Below, piece by piece: positions 61,074-64,000 of a stretch of DNA of 64,000 nt. The notes under the pieces are model-generated. The model had not been told where the DNA came from. It worked only from the letters and a program-made list of their open reading frames with translations, and made no database searches. A program made the position numbers and the translations under genes. Every line of letters starts with the position of its first letter. Position 1 is the first letter of the stretch. The stretch lies in assembly GCF_947500995.1 (NCBI RefSeq), contig NZ_CANMUA010000005.1:1-64000 (forward strand). Reading direction: 5' to 3'. This DNA comes from an uncultured Serinicoccus sp. (GTDB lineage Bacteria; Actinomycetota; Actinomycetes; Actinomycetales; Dermatophilaceae).

Positions 61074-62575
61074 GCGTAAGCGGGTCTTCCCAGTTGTGGT
61101 GGGGGTGAGGGTGTGACGCGCCGAGGGGCGCGGTTGTCGGGGTGAGAGGGGTCGAGGTCCTCAAGATCGGAAGCGACCAAGCATTCCGAGAACCCTGAGG
61201 ACCTCGACGATGGACCACCCTACGTCGTGCTGCGCCGCGCTCGGCGCGCCCAGCGCGTACTGTCACAACTGCGACCTGCTCGTCGGGCTGGAGGGCTATC
61301 ACGTCCTGGACGTGGCGCGCGGCCCGGACGGGCTGGGGGTGCGAGTGGAGTCACCGCCGGGGCCGGCCGGGTGCCCGGACTGCGGGGTGCGCGCGACCTC
61401 GCGCGGTCGGCGCGAGCACAGGCTCGTCGACATTCCGGCGTTCGGGACGCCGGTGAGGCTGGTCTGGGTCAAGCGCACCTGGGCCTGCGCCGAGCCTTCG
61501 TGCCCGCGGCGCTCGTTCACCGAGGTCGACGAGAGTTTGGCGCCGCCACGCTCGACGTGGACGACCCGGGCCCGGTCCTGGGCCGTGGGTCAGCTGCGGC
61601 GCGAGCACGCCACGGTGCACGGCCTGGCCCGTCAGCTGGGTCTGGGCTGGGACACCGTCTGGTCCGGGGTCGAGCCCATCCTGGCCGTGGCCGCGGCCGA
61701 TGAGTCCCGCTTCACCGGTGTCCAGACCCTGGGCGTGGACGAGCACGTGTGGCACCACGTGTCCACCAAGGCGCCAGAGGACGGTGGCCGCGGACCGAAG
61801 GAGCTGACCGGGATGGTCGACCTGACCTGCGATGAGAACGGGCAGGTCAGGGCACGTCTGCTGGACCTGGTCCCAGGCAGGTCGAAGAAGGCGTACGCCG
61901 ACTGGCTCACCGAACGCGGCGATGGCTTCACCGCCGGCGTCGAGGTCGCCACCCTAGACCCATTCCACGGGTACAAGGCCGCGATCGACGACGAGCTCGA
62001 GGACGCGACCGCGGTCCTGGACGTCTTCCACGTCGTCGCCCTGGGCACCAAGTGCGTCGATGAGGTCAGACGCCGGGTGCAGCAGGCGACCACCGGGCAC
62101 CGCGGCCGCAAGGGCGACCCGCTCTACGGGATCCAGACCATCCTGCGCGCCGGCGCTGAGAACCTGACCGACAAGCAGCGCGCCAGGATCGAGCGGGCGT
62201 TCGCCGCCCGCCCCGAGCACGAGGTCGTCGACCTGACCTGGCAGTGCGCCCAGCAGCTGCGCGCCGCCTACAGCACGCCGACAAGACCGAAGGACGCTCG
62301 ATCGCCGAGCGCATCGTCGACTCCTTCCCCTCCTGCCCGATCCCCGAGATCGCCCGCCTCGGCCGGACCCTACGCAAGTGGAAAGAGGCGTTCCTGGCCT
62401 ACTTCACCACCGGCGCCACCAACGGCGGCACCGAGGCCATCAACGGCCTCATCGAACTGCACCGCCGACTCGCCCGAGGCTTCAAAAACCGATCCAACTA
62501 CAGACTCCGGATGCTCCTCATCGGCGGAGGACTCAACCTATGACCCCCACCGCAACTGGGAAGAGCCGCGTAAGC
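61074..62575 (+). mobile_element. Second ISL3-family insertion sequence with damaged transposase
   Basis: The element proper is 61082-62567 (1486 bp). Inverted repeats of 25 bp at 61082-61106 and 62543-62567 match at 23 positions and begin GG(G/C)TCTTCCCAGTTG. An 8-bp duplication GCGTAAGC lies at 61074-61081 and 62568-62575. Its transposase carries a frameshift, so it may be immobile unless helped in trans by a relative. Confidence 0.93.
61210..62543 (+). pseudogene. ISL3-family transposase with a frameshift near 62273
   Basis: The N-terminal 355 residues are normal: zinc finger CPDCGVRATSRGRR, DDE positions LGVDEHVWHH and VATLDPFHGY. After WQCAQQLRAAY at about 62272 the frame changes; the true continuation QHADKTEGRSIAERIVD ... 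GGTEAINGLIELHRR lies in the +1 frame and stops at 62543. One missing C in TAC(C)AGCAC would explain this. It could also be a sequence error. The frame as read continues to 62655 as a proline/serine-rich artefact. Confidence 0.9.
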
Positions 62576-62597
62576 ATCTTCTTGCTTGGACAAGGGA

Positions 62598-62646
62598 ACC
62601 GGCCAGCAGGTCGTCACTAATGCATATACTTGGCCGGTCGACCTGC
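62598..62646. repeat. Two crossed 8-bp inverted repeats
   Basis: Arms ACCGGCCA (62598-62605) and GCAGGTCG (62606-62613) recur after 17 bases as TGGCCGGT (62631-62638) and CGACCTGC (62639-62646). Both pairs are perfect and are crossed in order, so each arm pairs with the one two places on. The spacer contains the palindrome ATGCAT. It could form an RNA pseudoknot or serve as a protein site. Confidence 0.7.
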
Positions 62647-62772
62647 ATCTACTGAGTGGGCGCGCAATTTAGGAGCCTTGCGATCAAGGGGTTAGTGTCG
62701 GCATACAGTTTCACCAGCGGGTCAGGTTGAAGTAGTCATGCACCCGGCATACGTCGAGAGGAACGAGCCCCC

Positions 62773-64000
62773 ATGCAGACGGAACAGCTGTCCTCCCAGT
62801 CGGACTTCTACTGGAAGGTAGCTTACTGGGGAGTCGAGTTCGACTACGGACTGAATCTCCCTTTCGGTCAGGCTGTAATCGCCGCGAACCGATGGACCTG
62901 CATCATCGGGACGAGCAGGCGCACTGCGGAGGCGATGGACAGCGACGACGACGACGTGATCTGGTCTGTGATCGACGGCGTCGGGGAGGACGGCAACCAC
63001 GTGGCCGTCGCGCTGCCTTGCGGACCTGGCGAGGATGTCGATCGCGCTGCCGTGGCTGACCATGTCTCGAGGCTGCGTGAACGCCTTGCTCGCACGACGG
63101 CGCGTCTGATTCGGGAGCAGGCAGTTCTTGATCGTGAAGACCCCGATTCTACCGACTACGTGAGCCCTTACCGATGGGCTCGCGTCGAGCTCGATCCCGC
63201 CCAGCCCTGGTACCGGGCCCGTGCACAGGACGCTGTCCGCGCAGTCTTACGGACCAACTCCGCCGAGGCGGAGTTGAGTTCCTCCAGGCATTCACGCCTG
63301 ATGAAGGTCAACGTCGAACTCCTCGGATTCCCCGTCGTGCTCAGGATTGCGCGCTACTTCGTCCCCGACCGTGTGTTGCGGGTCTATGCCCCCGCGCTTG
63401 TCGACTACGCCCGGGCGGTAGCCAGCCGACACAACCTGGACGTGCAGCAGATCAGGGTGCTTGATCGCTCGAACCCGCATGGCCAGATCTTTTTCTGGGA
63501 CGTCGACACCGTCCTTGCAAGGGAGCGGGCACGTTCTGGACGACGCGTCCCGGTGGGACTGGCCGAGGCACTGCCGCCTGACGTGGTGGAGGTCCTCGCG
63601 ACGTCCTGGAGCACCTACGACCGACTCGGTGTCCCACCCGAAGTCGAGAGACGCTTGGACGGGCTCGAGCGGCGGAGCTTGGTGGACACCCCGTCCAGCG
63701 AGTGCCTGGTGTGCGGCGGGAACCCGGATGGTGGTGTGTGCAGGGCCTGTGACGATGACGTCGTGACGGGTCTGCCGGTTGGCCATGGAAGGGACTGGGA
63801 GCCGTCGATGCACTGGGCGATGACGCAGCTGGCGATCGAGTTCGGCGGCGCTATGTCCATGCGGCAGGTGAACCGACCAGTCGACCTCAGCGAGGCTGAT
63901 GCTCCTCGTCGACTCGTCCTCAGAATGCTGGCCAAGCAGGGCGAAAAGCCCTGGACTGAGCGGCTTGTGGACTCCGGGGTCGCCGCCGACGGCCACCGCG
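62773..64000 (+). CDS. Unknown protein with zinc-ribbon motif, 3' end beyond the window
   Basis: The frame stays open from ATG 62773 to the last base (409 codons seen). It starts MQTEQLSSQSDFYWKVAYWG and has RLRERLARTTARLIREQAV (helical), VYAPALVDYARAVASRHN and a zinc-ribbon-like pair of CxxC motifs, CLVCGGNPDGGVCRAC (about residues 313-328). No known family seen. A GAGAGGAACGAG stretch, poor as a ribosome site, precedes the ATG. The opposite-strand frames here look like shadows. Confidence 0.65.
   Translation, partial: MQTEQLSSQSDFYWKVAYWGVEFDYGLNLPFGQAVIAANRWTCIIGTSRRTAEAMDSDDDDVIWSVIDGVGEDGNHVAVALPCGPGEDVDRAAVADHVSRLRERLARTTARLIREQAVLDREDPDSTDYVSPYRWARVELDPAQPWYRARAQDAVRAVLRTNSAEAELSSSRHSRLMKVNVELLGFPVVLRIARYFVPDRVLRVYAPALVDYARAVASRHNLDVQQIRVLDRSNPHGQIFFWDVDTVLARERARSGRRVPVGLAEALPPDVVEVLATSWSTYDRLGVPPEVERRLDGLERRSLVDTPSSECLVCGGNPDGGVCRACDDDVVTGLPVGHGRDWEPSMHWAMTQLAIEFGGAMSMRQVNRPVDLSEADAPRRLVLRMLAKQGEKPWTERLVDSGVAADGHR

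Noticed and set aside
62280-62655. C-terminal 125 residues of the second ISL3 transposase as read in the first frame
   Set aside because: Serine/proline-rich artefact after the frameshift; the true C-terminus is in the next frame and ends at 62543.
63292-63996. Minus-strand 234-residue frame at the right end
   Set aside because: It is a shadow of the plus-strand frame that stays open for 1228 bases; its sequence is histidine/arginine-rich without domains.
1-64000. tRNA, rRNA, riboswitch and replication origin
   Set aside because: None could be recognised on either strand; no cloverleaf, iterons or DnaA-box cluster seen by eye.

Overview
The window is high-GC actinobacterial DNA, most likely from the Micrococcales. 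The evidence is an Lsr2 nucleoid protein, an SCO6880-type transfer protein, GTG and TTG starts with strong Shine-Dalgarno sites, and the IS families present. It reads as part of a conjugative plasmid or integrative conjugative element. No replication initiator, integrase, tRNA, rRNA or CRISPR array is visible, so plasmid versus ICE cannot be decided here.

Layout. (1) 1-5974: a MobF relaxase fused to a helicase and a DnaG-like TOPRIM domain, with a possible oriT upstream. (2) 6076-7755: a decayed ISL3-type element carrying a nested IS3-family element. (3) 7756-25132: a catabolic block that is visibly less GC-rich than its flanks. It holds a quinone-oxidoreductase-like enzyme, an MFS permease, a divergent iron-alcohol-dehydrogenase-like protein, a TctABC transporter, a TetR regulator, a CocE/NonD hydrolase, two CaiB/BaiF proteins, a Baeyer-Villiger monooxygenase, a citryl-CoA-lyase-like protein and an acyl-CoA synthetase. 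It sits between the relaxase and the other transfer genes, as if inserted there. (4) 25476-37353: a minus-strand type IV secretion operon (coupling protein, peptidoglycan hydrolase, VirB4, SCO6880-like, VirB6-, VirB8- and VirB2-like proteins, a ParA-like ATPase, a regulator). (5) 37650-49093: a Tad/Flp pilus operon on the same strand. (6) 49348-50405: a tandem XRE regulator divergent from lsr2. (7) 50585-64000: an accessory region with defence-like genes (HEPN-like protein, PD-(D/E)XK-like protein, small GTPase-like ATPase with a short partner, Mrr-type restriction enzyme with an EVE/PUA-like N-terminus), broken up by two ISL3 elements and one IS110 element.

How the parts may work together. 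The relaxase and coupling protein would deliver DNA to the VirB-like channel, the tri-domain hydrolase would open the wall, and the Tad pilus may assist cell contact. A bipartite motif, TGAG(A/T)CCC-N15-CGCTTT(A/G)G, occurs four times at exactly the same spacing before transfer and pilus genes, so both machines may share one regulator. In the catabolic block a plausible flow is uptake, Baeyer-Villiger oxidation of a ketone, ester hydrolysis, CoA activation and retro-Claisen cleavage; the substrate is unknown. In the accessory region, removing one ISL3 copy and one 8-bp target repeat restores a 424-residue ORF that probably once followed the GTPase gene pair, which suggests a three-gene system broken by two insertions.
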